Below, in pieces: positions 51,601-60,721 of a stretch of 64,000 nt of DNA. Each line of letters begins with the position of its first letter. Position 1 is the stretch's first letter. This DNA is from Scatavimonas merdipullorum (GTDB lineage Bacteria > Bacillota > Clostridia > Oscillospirales > Acutalibacteraceae): contig DVGH01000053.1 of NCBI GenBank assembly GCA_018712865.1, positions 39,920 through 103,919 on the forward strand, read 5' to 3'. Made by a program: the position numbers and the translations under genes. The notes beneath the pieces were generated by a model. It searched no databases, had not been told where the DNA came from, and saw nothing but the letters and a program-made list of their open reading frames with translations.

Positions 51601-51620
51601 TATAGAAAGGAAGCTTTTCT

Positions 51621-52160
51621 ATGTATTATTCTATGCGTTATCTGTCTCCGCTTGGACCACTTGTAGTAGTAAGCGACGGCAAGCACATTGTGGGCCTTTG
51701 GATGGAAGGACAAAAATACTTCAGCGATACCATAAAAGAAACGCCAACGGAAAAGGAAAGCCTGCCTGCTTTACAGGCAGCCAAAAACTGGCTGGACAGA
51801 TACTTTTCCGGACAAAAGCCCGAAAGCGGCGAGCTATTGCTGGCCCCTGCCGGCGGCGATTTCCGGCAAGAGGTATGGGATATTTTACGCAGCATTCCCT
51901 ATGGGCGGGTCACGACCTATGGCCAAATTGCAAAAGCGATCGCCAAAAAGCGGCGCATAAAAAGCATGTCTGCTCAGGCTGTCGGCGGGGCCGTGGGACG
52001 TAATCCCATATCGATCATGATTCCCTGCCACCGGGTCATTGGTGCAAACGGAAGCCTGACCGGCTATGCTGGCGGCCTTTCCAAAAAGAAAAAGCTGTTG
52101 GAGCTTGAAAATGCGGATATGTCCTGCCTTTTTATTCCGGATAAAACGGCATCACTTTAA
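51621..52160 (+). CDS. ogt: Methylated-DNA-[protein]-cysteine S-methyltransferase
   Basis: The 179-residue suicide repair protein removes O6-alkyl groups from guanine. The acceptor Cys is in IPCHRVIGANG and the helix-turn-helix/Arg finger segment is GRVTTYGQIAKAI. The N-terminal RNase H-like domain (1-90) is present. No Ada regulatory domain is fused. AAAGGAAG precedes the ATG. It has a long non-coding leader starting from the promoter at 51424-51451. Confidence 0.94.
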   Translation: MYYSMRYLSPLGPLVVVSDGKHIVGLWMEGQKYFSDTIKETPTEKESLPALQAAKNWLDRYFSGQKPESGELLLAPAGGDFRQEVWDILRSIPYGRVTTYGQIAKAIAKKRRIKSMSAQAVGGAVGRNPISIMIPCHRVIGANGSLTGYAGGLSKKKKLLELENADMSCLFIPDKTASL

Positions 52161-52350
52161 TATGCCAACAAACCTTTGCTTTACGGCCCTATGGAGCGGC
52201 ATATAAAACCTGATGTTTACTAGATGTTTTCATAGATACGAAAAGGAGCGGCACAATACCGCTCCTTTGTTTTTTCTATTCTAAAAACGGGTATACATGC
52301 AAAGCATTTGCTTATCATCAAACCTTCGACCCATATATGGCCATTGTGTT

Positions 52351-53562
52351 TTATTTGCCCTTTTCCACAAGCGCTTTGGTATCCCTTGCAATGACAAGTT
52401 CTTCGTTTGTGGGGATTACAAACACCTGTATTTTGCTGTCCGGCGTGGAAATCAACCCCTCTGCCCCATGAACGGCTGCATTGTTCTTTTCTACATCGCA
52501 TTTTACGCCAAGGCAGGCAAGGCTTTCACAAATTGCCTCTCTGTGGTGCGGCTGGTTTTCCCCCAGCCCCGCTGTAAAAACAATTGCATCGCAGCCGCCA
52601 AGCGCCACATAATAACTGCCAATAAACTTTGCTATTTCGTAACGAAGCATTTCATGCGCAAGCTTTGCCCGGTCGTTGCCTTCGTTTGCCGCCTTTGTTA
52701 CGTCCCGGTCGTCGCTTGATACGCCCGATATACCCAAAAGGCCGGACTTTTTATTGAGCAGGTCGCTCATCTGCGACGGCGTAAGCTTTTCCTTTTCCGC
52801 AAGGAACGTAACGACAGAAGGATCAAGCGTACCGGTGCGCGTCCCCATCATAAACCCGTCAAGGGGTGTTAGCCCCATGCTTGTGTCGATGACCCTTCCA
52901 CCTTCCACCGCTGCGATGGAAGAGCCATTGCCCAAATGGCAGGTGATGATTTTCAGCTTTTGAATGTCCTGCCCCATAAGCTCGGCACACCTGGCGCTGA
53001 CATAGCGATGGGATGTACCGTGGAAGCCATAGCGGCGGATTTTATATTTTTCATAATATTCGTACGGGATCGGATACATATACGCCTTTCTGGGCATAGT
53101 GGAATGGAACGCGGTGTCAAAGACGACCACCTCCGGAACCTCTTTTCCAAATACGTCAATACAGGCACGGATTGCCTGTACATGCGCCTTGTTATGTAAA
53201 GGGGCCAACGGAATCAGGCTTTCGATCCCTTCGATCACCTGTTCATCCACAAGCACACTTTCGCTGAACAGAGAACCGCCCTGAACGATCCTGTGCCCGA
53301 TGGCGCTGACCTCGTTTAAATCTGTAATAACCCCAGCCTCCGGATCGGTAAGCGCCTGCTTTACCTGCATAAAGGCCGCTGTGTGATCCGCCATGGGAAC
53401 CTGCATCTCTTTATGCCTTCCGTCAAATGTTTTATGCCCGATCATGCTGCCTTCCATACCGATTCGCTCACAGTTCCCTTTTGCAAGAACCTTTTCATTG
53501 TCCATGTCAAACAGCTGGTACTTTAACGAAGAGCTCCCCGCGTTAATCACCAAAATTTTCAT
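52351..53562 (-). CDS. ackA: Acetate kinase
   Basis: The 403-residue enzyme makes ATP and acetate from acetyl phosphate, the final step of acetogenic fermentation. ASKHA-fold motifs are VINAGSSSLKYQLFD at the N-terminus, DTAFHSTMP, FHGTSHRYVS, HLGNGSSIAAVEGG, DTSMGLTPLDG and FTAGLGENQ. Length is standard. Phosphotransacetylase is not adjacent. It is transcribed divergently from tmcAL, from a promoter that overlaps the tmcAL -10. Confidence 0.97.
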   Translation of the reverse strand: MKILVINAGSSSLKYQLFDMDNEKVLAKGNCERIGMEGSMIGHKTFDGRHKEMQVPMADHTAAFMQVKQALTDPEAGVITDLNEVSAIGHRIVQGGSLFSESVLVDEQVIEGIESLIPLAPLHNKAHVQAIRACIDVFGKEVPEVVVFDTAFHSTMPRKAYMYPIPYEYYEKYKIRRYGFHGTSHRYVSARCAELMGQDIQKLKIITCHLGNGSSIAAVEGGRVIDTSMGLTPLDGFMMGTRTGTLDPSVVTFLAEKEKLTPSQMSDLLNKKSGLLGISGVSSDDRDVTKAANEGNDRAKLAHEMLRYEIAKFIGSYYVALGGCDAIVFTAGLGENQPHHREAICESLACLGVKCDVEKNNAAVHGAEGLISTPDSKIQVFVIPTNEELVIARDTKALVEKGK

Positions 53563-53681
53563 TCGTCAACCATTCCTTTCTCTGCGCAAGCGCAAACGCC
53601 CCGCCTTTGCCCAAATTTTATAAAACAGATGTATAACGGCAAAACGGCAGGCGTACAGAACCATAAAGTCCTTTATACATA

Positions 53682-53710
53682 TTGCTCTTGCTTCTACAGT
53701 ATTATATAAT
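53682..53710 (+). promoter_or_regulatory. Promoter of tmcAL
   Basis: TTGCTC (53682-53687) and TATAAT (53705-53710) are 17 bases apart on the plus strand. Confidence 0.62.
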
Positions 53711-53728
53711 AGTACAAAACATGGACAA
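53701..53728 (-). promoter_or_regulatory. Promoter of ackA
   Basis: On the minus strand TTGTCC (53723-53728) and TATAAT (53701-53706) are 16 bases apart. Its -10 shares bases with the tmcAL -10, so the two promoters cannot easily be occupied together. Confidence 0.62.
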
Positions 53729-53776
53729 ATTCAACCTTTTTTGTATTTTGTAAAGTCTTTTTTACGGGAGAAGCCT

Positions 53777-54967
53777 ATGAACGTATTTGCGGTTATCAGC
53801 GAATATAATCCTTTTCATAACGGACATGCCTATATGCTTACACAGCTCAGAAAAGCCGGCGCTACACATATTGTAGCAATCATGGGCGGCCCTTTTTTGC
53901 AGCGCGGAGAACCCGCACTTTTTTCAAAGCAGCTGCGTGCGCGCTGTGCGCTTTTAAATGGGGCGGATCTGGTTTTGGAATTGCCGTGCATTTGGGCTAC
54001 GGCAAGCGCGGCAAACTTTGCTTTAGGCGGTGTATCTGTTGCCGCCGCGCTGGGCGTTGTGGACGCGCTGGGCTTTGGCAGTGAATGCGGCACGGTGCAG
54101 CCGCTTATCCAGCTTGCGCGTACAATGGACAGCAGTCCATACCGCGCGCATATAAAAGCACATCTGAAGCAGGGAAAGAGCTATGCGCGCGCAGCACATG
54201 AAGCCGCGCGCATGCAAGGGCATCCGTTTTCCGGGCTGCTTTCACAGCCGAACAACGTGCTTGGGGTGGAATATATCCGCGCTTTGCATAAGATTTCCTC
54301 CACCATACAGCCCATTACTGTAAAGCGGGAAGGCGCACAACACGACAGCTTTATAAGCTCTGGCAATACGGCAAGCGCTTCTTTGATCCGGCAGGCGCTT
54401 AGAAAGCAGGACCTTTCCTGCTTAAAGTTCCTTCCTGAAAACTGCCGCCCCTGGATCCTTGGGGAAATCGAGCAGGGCCATATGGCCGATATTGCTTACA
54501 TGGAACGCGCCGTTTTGTACCGGCTGCGCAGTATGTCGCCTGCGGATTTTGCGGCTTTGCCGGATGTCTGCGAAGGCTTAGAGCACAGGATTTACCAGGC
54601 CGTACGCAAGGAAACCTCCCTGACGTCCATAATTGACAGCATTAAAACCAAGCGTTATACGCACGCGCGGCTACGGCGGATTATGCTGTACGCTTTTTTA
54701 GACATCCGTACAGAAATGCAAAAGCAGCCTGTTCCTTATCTGCGCGTGCTGGGGTTTAATCAAAAAGGCACGGAAATTTTAAAAAAGGCAAAAGCTGCGG
54801 CAACACTGCCGATTATCACAAAGCTGACCGACAGCTTCTCGCTGCTTAAGCCGCAGCAGCGGTCTGTGCTGGAGCTGGATTTAAAGGCGGCGGATTTGCA
54901 TGCCCTTGCTTTTGAGAACATTCTTGCATGCGGGCAGGATTTCTATCTTGGCCCTGTTCGTGTATAG
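53777..54967 (+). CDS. tmcAL: tRNA(Met) cytidine acetate ligase
   Basis: TmcAL (formerly YlbM) uses ATP and free acetate to make N4-acetylcytidine at position 34 of elongator tRNA-Met. The 396-residue protein has the nucleotidyltransferase motif SEYNPFHNGH at the N-terminus, IVAIMGGPFLQRGEPA, and the C-terminal RLRRIMLYAFLDI region. The ATG at 53777 (MNVFAVI) is preceded by GGGAGAA; the longer frame is rejected. It is divergent from ackA, whose product is acetate. Confidence 0.92.
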   Translation: MNVFAVISEYNPFHNGHAYMLTQLRKAGATHIVAIMGGPFLQRGEPALFSKQLRARCALLNGADLVLELPCIWATASAANFALGGVSVAAALGVVDALGFGSECGTVQPLIQLARTMDSSPYRAHIKAHLKQGKSYARAAHEAARMQGHPFSGLLSQPNNVLGVEYIRALHKISSTIQPITVKREGAQHDSFISSGNTASASLIRQALRKQDLSCLKFLPENCRPWILGEIEQGHMADIAYMERAVLYRLRSMSPADFAALPDVCEGLEHRIYQAVRKETSLTSIIDSIKTKRYTHARLRRIMLYAFLDIRTEMQKQPVPYLRVLGFNQKGTEILKKAKAAATLPIITKLTDSFSLLKPQQRSVLELDLKAADLHALAFENILACGQDFYLGPVRV

Positions 54968-55097
54968 CCATTTAAAAAATAGGCCTTTGCGCATTTTGTG
55001 CGGTATGAAATTTTTCTGTTCACTTAACAGTCCGGCACTTATTAAATAAAGCATTTTGCTTGTTTTTAAATCCGCTTTACATATAAAACCCATCACA

Positions 55098-55127
55098 AAC
55101 GGCCCGCAGCAAATGCTGCGGGCCGTT
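55098..55127. terminator. Terminator-like hairpin between tmcAL and clpC
   Basis: A perfect 14-bp stem (55098-55111 with 55114-55127) separates the convergent genes. T-runs are short (TTTGTGAT on the minus strand), so strength is uncertain. Confidence 0.65.
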
Positions 55128-55151
55128 GACTGTTTAAAACCTTTACGCTGC

Positions 55152-57629
55152 TTATTGTTTTTCAAACGTAAACGCGCCGTCTTTATAGCTGCAAACAACC
55201 TGATCCTCCGCCTTGACCGTACCATCCAAGATTTTTTCAGAGATCGGGTCTTCTATCTGGGCGCAAATTGCACGGCGCAGGGGCCTTGCTCCATATACGG
55301 GATCATAGCCTTCATTTGCAATTGCCTTAATCGCTTCGTCTGTAAAGGTAATGGAAATCTGCATTTCTGCAAGCCGCGCTTCAAGCTCTTTAAGCATATG
55401 TCTTGCAATCTGCCCGATCTGCTCTTCGTTTAGCTTGTTGAACACAATGATATCGTCCACACGGTTCAAAAACTCAGGACGGAAGGTCTTTTTCAATTCC
55501 GCCATGACCGTCTCTTTGAGCGTTTTGCTTTCCTCGGTATCCTTGGAAGCATCGTCCCCAAAGGCAAAGCCCAGGTTTTTCTGCTCGTTTGTAATCAGCC
55601 GTGCGCCGACATTGGAGGTCATGATAATGATCGTATTTTTAAAATCGACCAGCCTGCCCTGGGAATCTGTCAGCCTGCCATCTTCCAGAACCTGCAAAAG
55701 CATATTGAATACGTCGGGATGGGCCTTTTCGATTTCATCAAACAGCAGTACACTGTAGGGATGTCGGCGGACCTTTTCTGTCAGCTGCCCGCCTTCGTCG
55801 TAACCGACATAGCCCGGAGGAGAACCTACCAGCTTGGAAACGGTGTGTTTTTCCATATATTCCGACATATCCAGGCGGATCATTGCGTTTTCATCACCGA
55901 ACATGGCCTGCGCAAGGGCTTTGCACAGCTCTGTCTTACCAACACCGGTAGGGCCAAGAAAAATAAACGAACCAACCGGACGTTTCGGATCCTTCAGGCC
56001 TACCCTGCCGCGGCGGATGGCTTTGGCCACGCTTGCGACCGCTTCATCCTGGCCGATCACCCTTTCGTGCAGGACCTCTTCCATTTTCAGCAGCCGCTCG
56101 CTTTCTTCCTGCGTTAAGCGGGAAACCGGCACGCCGGTCCAGTCGGACACAATTTTTGCAATGTCCTCCTCTGTGACCTCGCCGCTGACCTTTTCGTTTT
56201 CTTCACGCCATTTTTCCTTTTGCTCCTTGAGCGCCTCACGTGCCTTTTTTTCCTCATCGCGCAGCTTTGCCGCACGTTCAAAATCCTGTGCGTTTACAGC
56301 GGCGGCCTTTTCCTGCTCAAGCTCTTTGATCTTCTTTTCGGTTTGCTTGATGTCGTCCGGCTCGGTGTGGGTGTGCAGGCGCACACGCGAAGCAGATTCG
56401 TCGATCAGGTCAATGGCCTTGTCCGGCAAAAAGCGGTCTGCAATGTACCTTGCGGACAGCTCCACTGCCGCCTGGATGGCTTCATCTGTAATTTTTACCT
56501 TATGGTGAGCCTCATAACGGTCGCGCAGGCCCTTTAAAATCTCCACCGCTTCCTCCTGCGTAGGTTCCCCTACCATTACAGGCTGGAAACGGCGCTCCAG
56601 CGCTGCGTCCTTTTCTATATATTTTCTGTATTCCTGGATTGTAGTCGCACCAATGACCTGAAAATCTCCCCTTGCAAGGGAAGGCTTTAAAATATTGGCT
56701 GCGTCTGCAGAGCCTTCCGCAGAACCGGCGCCGATAATCGTATGCAGCTCGTCTATAAACAGGATCACGCTCGGGTCGTTTTTCACTTCATCCATTGCGT
56801 TTTTGATGCGGTCTTCAAAATCGCCCCTGTATTTTGTTCCGGCGATCATTCCCGTCAGATCAAGCGCGATAATTCTTTTGCCTTTTAACGGCTCCGGTAC
56901 TTCGTCCGTTGCGATTTTCAGCGCCAGGCCTTCCGCAACAGCCGTTTTACCAACACCCGGTTCACCAATCAGGCACGGATTATTTTTGGTCCTTCTAGAA
57001 AGGATCTGGATGACACGCTCAATCTCTTTTTCCCTTCCGATGACCGGGTCGATCTCGCCGTCTTTTGCTTTTTGGGTCAGATCTCTGCCAAACTGGTCAA
57101 GCGTTTTTGTATTGCTCTTTTTACCGCTCTGTGCAGACATGGAAGAAGGACCACCCTTTTCAAAGTCAAAAAAGTCACCGCCGTCCTCTTCATTGCCCAG
57201 CTCCGCCTTCACTGCTTCCAGAAGGTCTGCAGGCTTTACGCCAAGCTCCTTCATAAAAGATACCGCGTAACTGTCGCTTTCCTCCAAAAGCGCCAAAAGC
57301 AGATGCTCGGTGCCCACATAATTATGGCCCAGTCTGGCCGCCTTTACGACCGCGTGTTGCAAAATCCGCTTGGTCCTTGGCGTAAAGTCGGAAGGGGTCA
57401 GCGCCGTACGGCTGCCAACGCCAATTTTCGTCCGGACCATTTCCAAAACGCCGTCGGCCGTTACGCCAGCGTTTACAAGCGCCGCGGCTGCAACGCCGCT
57501 GCCTTCATCCAGCAGGCCTAAAAGTATATGCTCTGTGCCAATATATGTGTGTCCCAGACTTTGCGCTGCTTCTATTGCAAGGTTCAAGGCCCGGTTTGCT
57601 TTTTGCGTAAAACCGTTAAAACTATACAT
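55152..57629 (-). CDS. clpC: ATP-dependent Clp protease ATPase ClpC
   Basis: The 825-residue HSP100 unfoldase feeds ClpP and works with the McsB arginine-phosphate degradation tag. It has two N-terminal Clp repeats (1-145), AAA domain 1 with Walker A GEPGVGKTAVAEG, the middle coiled coil with a UVR-like segment (QDFERAAKLRDEEKK), AAA domain 2 with GPTGVGKTELCKAL, and the C-terminal D2-small domain. It is the last gene of the ctsR-mcsA-mcsB-clpC operon, 68 bases after mcsB, with GGAGGT before the ATG. It is expected to be CtsR-repressed and heat-induced. Confidence 0.97.
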   Translation of the reverse strand: MYSFNGFTQKANRALNLAIEAAQSLGHTYIGTEHILLGLLDEGSGVAAAALVNAGVTADGVLEMVRTKIGVGSRTALTPSDFTPRTKRILQHAVVKAARLGHNYVGTEHLLLALLEESDSYAVSFMKELGVKPADLLEAVKAELGNEEDGGDFFDFEKGGPSSMSAQSGKKSNTKTLDQFGRDLTQKAKDGEIDPVIGREKEIERVIQILSRRTKNNPCLIGEPGVGKTAVAEGLALKIATDEVPEPLKGKRIIALDLTGMIAGTKYRGDFEDRIKNAMDEVKNDPSVILFIDELHTIIGAGSAEGSADAANILKPSLARGDFQVIGATTIQEYRKYIEKDAALERRFQPVMVGEPTQEEAVEILKGLRDRYEAHHKVKITDEAIQAAVELSARYIADRFLPDKAIDLIDESASRVRLHTHTEPDDIKQTEKKIKELEQEKAAAVNAQDFERAAKLRDEEKKAREALKEQKEKWREENEKVSGEVTEEDIAKIVSDWTGVPVSRLTQEESERLLKMEEVLHERVIGQDEAVASVAKAIRRGRVGLKDPKRPVGSFIFLGPTGVGKTELCKALAQAMFGDENAMIRLDMSEYMEKHTVSKLVGSPPGYVGYDEGGQLTEKVRRHPYSVLLFDEIEKAHPDVFNMLLQVLEDGRLTDSQGRLVDFKNTIIIMTSNVGARLITNEQKNLGFAFGDDASKDTEESKTLKETVMAELKKTFRPEFLNRVDDIIVFNKLNEEQIGQIARHMLKELEARLAEMQISITFTDEAIKAIANEGYDPVYGARPLRRAICAQIEDPISEKILDGTVKAEDQVVCSYKDGAFTFEKQ

Positions 57630-57697
57630 GGTGCATACCTCCCGTTTTTATTCTGCCTGTTTTTCTTTTTCCTCTTTATTTATCATAAATTTATAGT

Positions 57698-58717
57698 TTA
57701 TAGGCGCGCATTAACAATTTTTGCCCGCAGCGCGTCACGCTGCTCCGGCGGCAACCGCTTGCCCTCTTTTTTCATCAGCGTGGCGGGCTGCAGATCCGTC
57801 ATTAACTCGTTTACCGTATCAAGCGTTACATCCTGGATTTCCCCAAGTGTGATCCCAAGGCGCACGTTGGAAAGCAGTTTTATGCATTCTTCATTGCTCA
57901 ACAGCCTGGCGCTTTTGAGTATGCCGCGCGACCGGCTGATCATGTCGAGCGTTTCCATATTTTTTGCAAGCGTTTGCCGTGCGCTGCGCTCCTGTGCAAC
58001 CAGCTGCATTGCAATGTTTTGCAGATTATCAATTGCCGCTTTTTCAGAAAGCCCCAGCGTTACCTGGTTAGAAAGCTGATAAAGCGCGCCCTTGGGTTCT
58101 GTGCCCTCACCATAGGTGCCGCGCAGCGTAAGGCCAAGCTTTGCAAGATTTCCTGCAATACGCCCGATTGCCTTGCTGTGCTGGAGTGCCGGCAGATGCA
58201 GCATAAGCGAAGCACGCATGCCGGTTCCCAAATTGGTTGGGCACTGCGTAAGATAGCCCAGCTTTTCGTCAAATGCAAAGCCAAGCGCATTGTCAAGCAG
58301 CGTGTCAATTTTATCTGCCATATCGTATACCCCGGCAAGCGCAAGGCCTTGTGACATGACCTGAATGCGGATATGGTCCTCCTCATTGATCATAATGCTG
58401 ACCGCTTCATCCGCTGTCAAAAGCAGGTAGCGGCCCTGCCGGTCGGAGGCAAACTCCGGACTGACAATATGGCGTTCCACAAGGGAAACCGCTTCTTCTT
58501 CAGACATCTGCTGCATATTGATAAACTGAAAGCTGTCTGCAATTGCGCTGTTGCTGTGTAAAAGCGCTTCATGGATTTTCTTTGCAACCTCTTCCCGCTG
58601 TGCACTGTCCAGCCTGCATGGGAAGGGGTATTCCTTTAAATTTCTTGCAAGGCGCACGCGGGTGCTGACGATCACGTCCCCCTGATCTCCGCTTTGCTCA
58701 TACCATTTTTTGCCCAT
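57698..58717 (-). CDS. mcsB: Protein arginine kinase McsB
   Basis: McsB phosphorylates arginines on proteins, marking them for ClpC-ClpP. The 339-residue protein has the phosphagen-kinase fold: STRVRLARNLKEYPFP at the N-terminus, INEEDHIRIQVMSQG with the catalytic Glu, and CPTNLGTGMRASLMLHLP in place of the creatine-kinase Cys loop. The ATG at 58717 follows AAAGGAG by nine bases; the frame's upstream TTG overlaps that site. It requires McsA as activator, encoded immediately upstream. Confidence 0.95.
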   Translation of the reverse strand: MGKKWYEQSGDQGDVIVSTRVRLARNLKEYPFPCRLDSAQREEVAKKIHEALLHSNSAIADSFQFINMQQMSEEEAVSLVERHIVSPEFASDRQGRYLLLTADEAVSIMINEEDHIRIQVMSQGLALAGVYDMADKIDTLLDNALGFAFDEKLGYLTQCPTNLGTGMRASLMLHLPALQHSKAIGRIAGNLAKLGLTLRGTYGEGTEPKGALYQLSNQVTLGLSEKAAIDNLQNIAMQLVAQERSARQTLAKNMETLDMISRSRGILKSARLLSNEECIKLLSNVRLGITLGEIQDVTLDTVNELMTDLQPATLMKKEGKRLPPEQRDALRAKIVNARL

Positions 58718-58740
58718 CTTGCACAACTCCTTTCCAATAT

Positions 58741-59244
58741 TTATGCTTCAGACGCCGTGCCGTTTTCCAGCTCTTTGATCTTGTCCCTGAGCTTAGCCGC
58801 TTTTTCAAATTCCTGTTTTTCTACAGCGGCCTTTAGTTCTGCCCTTGCCTGGTCCAGCGCATTGATCACGCGCAGCTCCTTACCGGCGCCCCCGGCCCGT
58901 TTTCCGGTGTGCAGGGTATTGCCGTGCATTTTCCGCACAGAGGGTAAAAGCTCGTCGTAAAAGGTTTGATAGCACTGTGCGCAGCCAACCTTGCCTGTTC
59001 TTGCAATATCTGCAAAGGAAGCCCCGCATCCGCTGCAGCGCGTAGCGCTCGTCCTTGGCGGCAGACCGTTGTCCAGAAAGCTGCCCAGAAAACTGCTGAA
59101 ATCCAAACCCATATTGTCAAACAGATTTCCATATCCCATTTTCTTGGCACATTCCGGGCAAAGCATATACTCTGCAAATTCGCCATTTACCATTGTTTTA
59201 ATATGTGTGGTTGCCTGATGCTTCTGACACGATTGACACAACAT
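58741..59244 (-). CDS. mcsA: McsA, activator of the arginine kinase
   Basis: The 167-residue protein has two CxxC zinc pairs near the N-terminus (CQSC, CPEC), two more in the middle (CSGC, CAQC), and a C-terminal UVR-type coiled coil (KQEFEKAAKLRDKIKELE). McsA activates McsB and may sense heavy-metal or thiol stress. Length is normal. It lies between ctsR and mcsB, with GGAGGA before the ATG. Confidence 0.95.
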   Translation of the reverse strand: MLCQSCQKHQATTHIKTMVNGEFAEYMLCPECAKKMGYGNLFDNMGLDFSSFLGSFLDNGLPPRTSATRCSGCGASFADIARTGKVGCAQCYQTFYDELLPSVRKMHGNTLHTGKRAGGAGKELRVINALDQARAELKAAVEKQEFEKAAKLRDKIKELENGTASEA

Positions 59245-59293
59245 ATAAATTCCTCCCTTTTCAAAGTGTAACCGGCCTTTCGGCCATAATTTG

Positions 59294-59743
59294 TCATATT
59301 AATGTAAGCAGCATATTTTTAAACACATGTGCGCGCAGGTTGTCGCGGTATTCTTTGGGAATATCTGCGTATGCCCTTTCTGAAATGGCACTGTGCATAA
59401 GGTTTGCAGCTTCTTTTGAAATAAGCGATTGCTGCACCATATTCTGGAGCATAATTCTGGCAACGCCATAATCCAGACTTTTCCCAATAGAATTGACCAC
59501 ATGCATGATTGCCGAGTTTGCATCCAGATGAACCCTGGTAATGCGGATATAACCGCCGCCGCCCCGGCGGCTTTCGACGATATATCCCTGTTCGGGGGTA
59601 AAGCGCGACGTAAGCACATAATTGATCTGGCTTGGAACACACCCCAGCGTCTGCGCCAGCTCATTGCGCTGTATTTCCGCGTTACCGCCCGTTTCCTCCA
59701 GCATCTGTGTAATATACTGCGCTACAATATCACTCATCCGCAT
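59294..59743 (-). CDS. ctsR: CtsR, transcriptional repressor of class III heat-shock genes
   Basis: The 149-residue repressor binds heptad direct repeats at clp promoters. It starts (M)RMSDIVAQYI and has a winged helix with the glycine-rich wing SRRGGGGYIRI (about 59-69) that acts as the heat sensor. The C-terminal dimer domain follows. It is first in the operon and probably represses it through the CtsR box at 59779-59795. GGAGG lies eight bases upstream of the ATG. Confidence 0.96.
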   Translation of the reverse strand: MRMSDIVAQYITQMLEETGGNAEIQRNELAQTLGCVPSQINYVLTSRFTPEQGYIVESRRGGGGYIRITRVHLDANSAIMHVVNSIGKSLDYGVARIMLQNMVQQSLISKEAANLMHSAISERAYADIPKEYRDNLRAHVFKNMLLTLI

Positions 59744-59778
59744 TTTCTCCGCCTCCTTCCGGCCAACAGGCGTTCTTA

Positions 59779-59795
59779 TTTGACCTTGTTTGACC
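59779..59795 (-). promoter_or_regulatory. CtsR operator at the ctsR promoter
   Basis: On the minus strand GGTCAAA-CAA-GGTCAAA matches the CtsR consensus of two heptads spaced by three bases. It begins 11 bases downstream of the -10, over the start of transcription. Confidence 0.93.
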
Positions 59796-59805
59796 TTATG
59801 GTTTT

Positions 59806-59834
59806 ATTATAGGCGAAAGATCAGGTAAAGTCAA
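59806..59834 (-). promoter_or_regulatory. sigma-A promoter of ctsR-mcsA-mcsB-clpC
   Basis: On the minus strand TTGACT (59829-59834) and a perfect TATAAT (59806-59811) are 17 bases apart. Confidence 0.88.
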
Positions 59835-59851
59835 AGTCAATAAAAGTCAAA
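59835..59851 (+). promoter_or_regulatory. Second CtsR-like heptad repeat
   Basis: On the plus strand AGTCAAT-AAA-AGTCAAA differs from the CtsR consensus at the last base of the first heptad and in the R positions only slightly. It directly abuts the -35 element of the ctsR promoter, in the opposite orientation to the main box. Confidence 0.55.
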
Positions 59852-60047
59852 AAGCATTTGTTTTTTCTGCAATTTTTATTATTTTCTTTCGTTTTCTTTA
59901 ATTTACTTAAAATATCTCTTTTTTTCGAGATTTTTTAATTTTTTTATGTGACCATGTTTTTTTGTATGGCGCGCATAGAAAAAATAGATTATAATAGGGT
60001 AAACAGCCGGTTTTCCGGTAAAGATGTGGAACAGGAGAGGTGCAAAT

Positions 60048-60383
60048 ATGAAACTGGTTTATGCAATTGTTCATTCTGACGATGCCGATGTTGTAACGGA
60101 GGAGCTAAATAAAAACAGATTTAGCGTGACCAAGCTTTCTTCTACAGGCGGCTTTTTACGAAAAGGCAATACAACCCTTATGATTGGAACAGAAGATGAA
60201 AAGGTAGACCGCGTTATTGAAATTATTAAAAGCGAATGCGGGCAAAGACAACAGGTTGTTTACAATATGCCCTATTCCGGAGAGGGTGTCCCGATGGACC
60301 ATTTTAACGTAATGCCGACAACGGTAGACGTAGGAGGCACGACCATCTTTGTCGTAAATGTTGAACGCTTTGAAAGAAGCTGA
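60048..60383 (+). CDS. darA: Cyclic-di-AMP receptor DarA/PstA
   Basis: The 111-residue PII-like protein binds cyclic di-AMP. Family motifs are KLVYAIVHSDDADVV at the N-terminus, SSTGGFLRKGNTTLMIG in the ligand-binding loop, and VDVGGTTIFVVNVERFE at the C-terminus. The ATG at 60048 is chosen because GGAGAGG lies upstream; the frame's longer start covers it. TATAAT at 59990-59995 is a likely -10. The downstream target of DarA is not established in any species. Confidence 0.94.
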   Translation: MKLVYAIVHSDDADVVTEELNKNRFSVTKLSSTGGFLRKGNTTLMIGTEDEKVDRVIEIIKSECGQRQQVVYNMPYSGEGVPMDHFNVMPTTVDVGGTTIFVVNVERFERS

Positions 60384-60654
60384 TTTGCCATGTGTGCCAA
60401 AAAAGAAAAGACGCTTTGCTAAACGCCTTTTACAAAGTTGGCCCCAAAATAGAAAAGAACCAAATCCTTTACACCGTCTGACGACGCGCTGCTGGTCGCC
60501 GTTGTAGATGAGGCGGGCTCTTCTTCCCTGCAAAAGCAGAAGGACTTCCCCACGGTGCCGCTGCATAAGGATAAAAACATCCGTATGCCTTTTTCCTCTT
60601 TATATATTAGCCTACTGATGCCTTTGATAAAAATTTTTTGTTGATTCATACATA

Positions 60655-60686
60655 CAAAAAGCGCAGCCGTATTTTGCTGCGCTTGT
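60655..60686 (-). terminator. Terminator-like hairpin
   Basis: AAGCGCAGC (60659-60667) pairs with GCTGCGCTT (60676-60684); the minus-strand tail is TTTTTGT. No minus-strand gene is seen upstream of it. Confidence 0.6.
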
Positions 60687-60721
60687 CTCTTTATTGCTAT
60701 AAAAGGTTGTATTTTGGCGTT

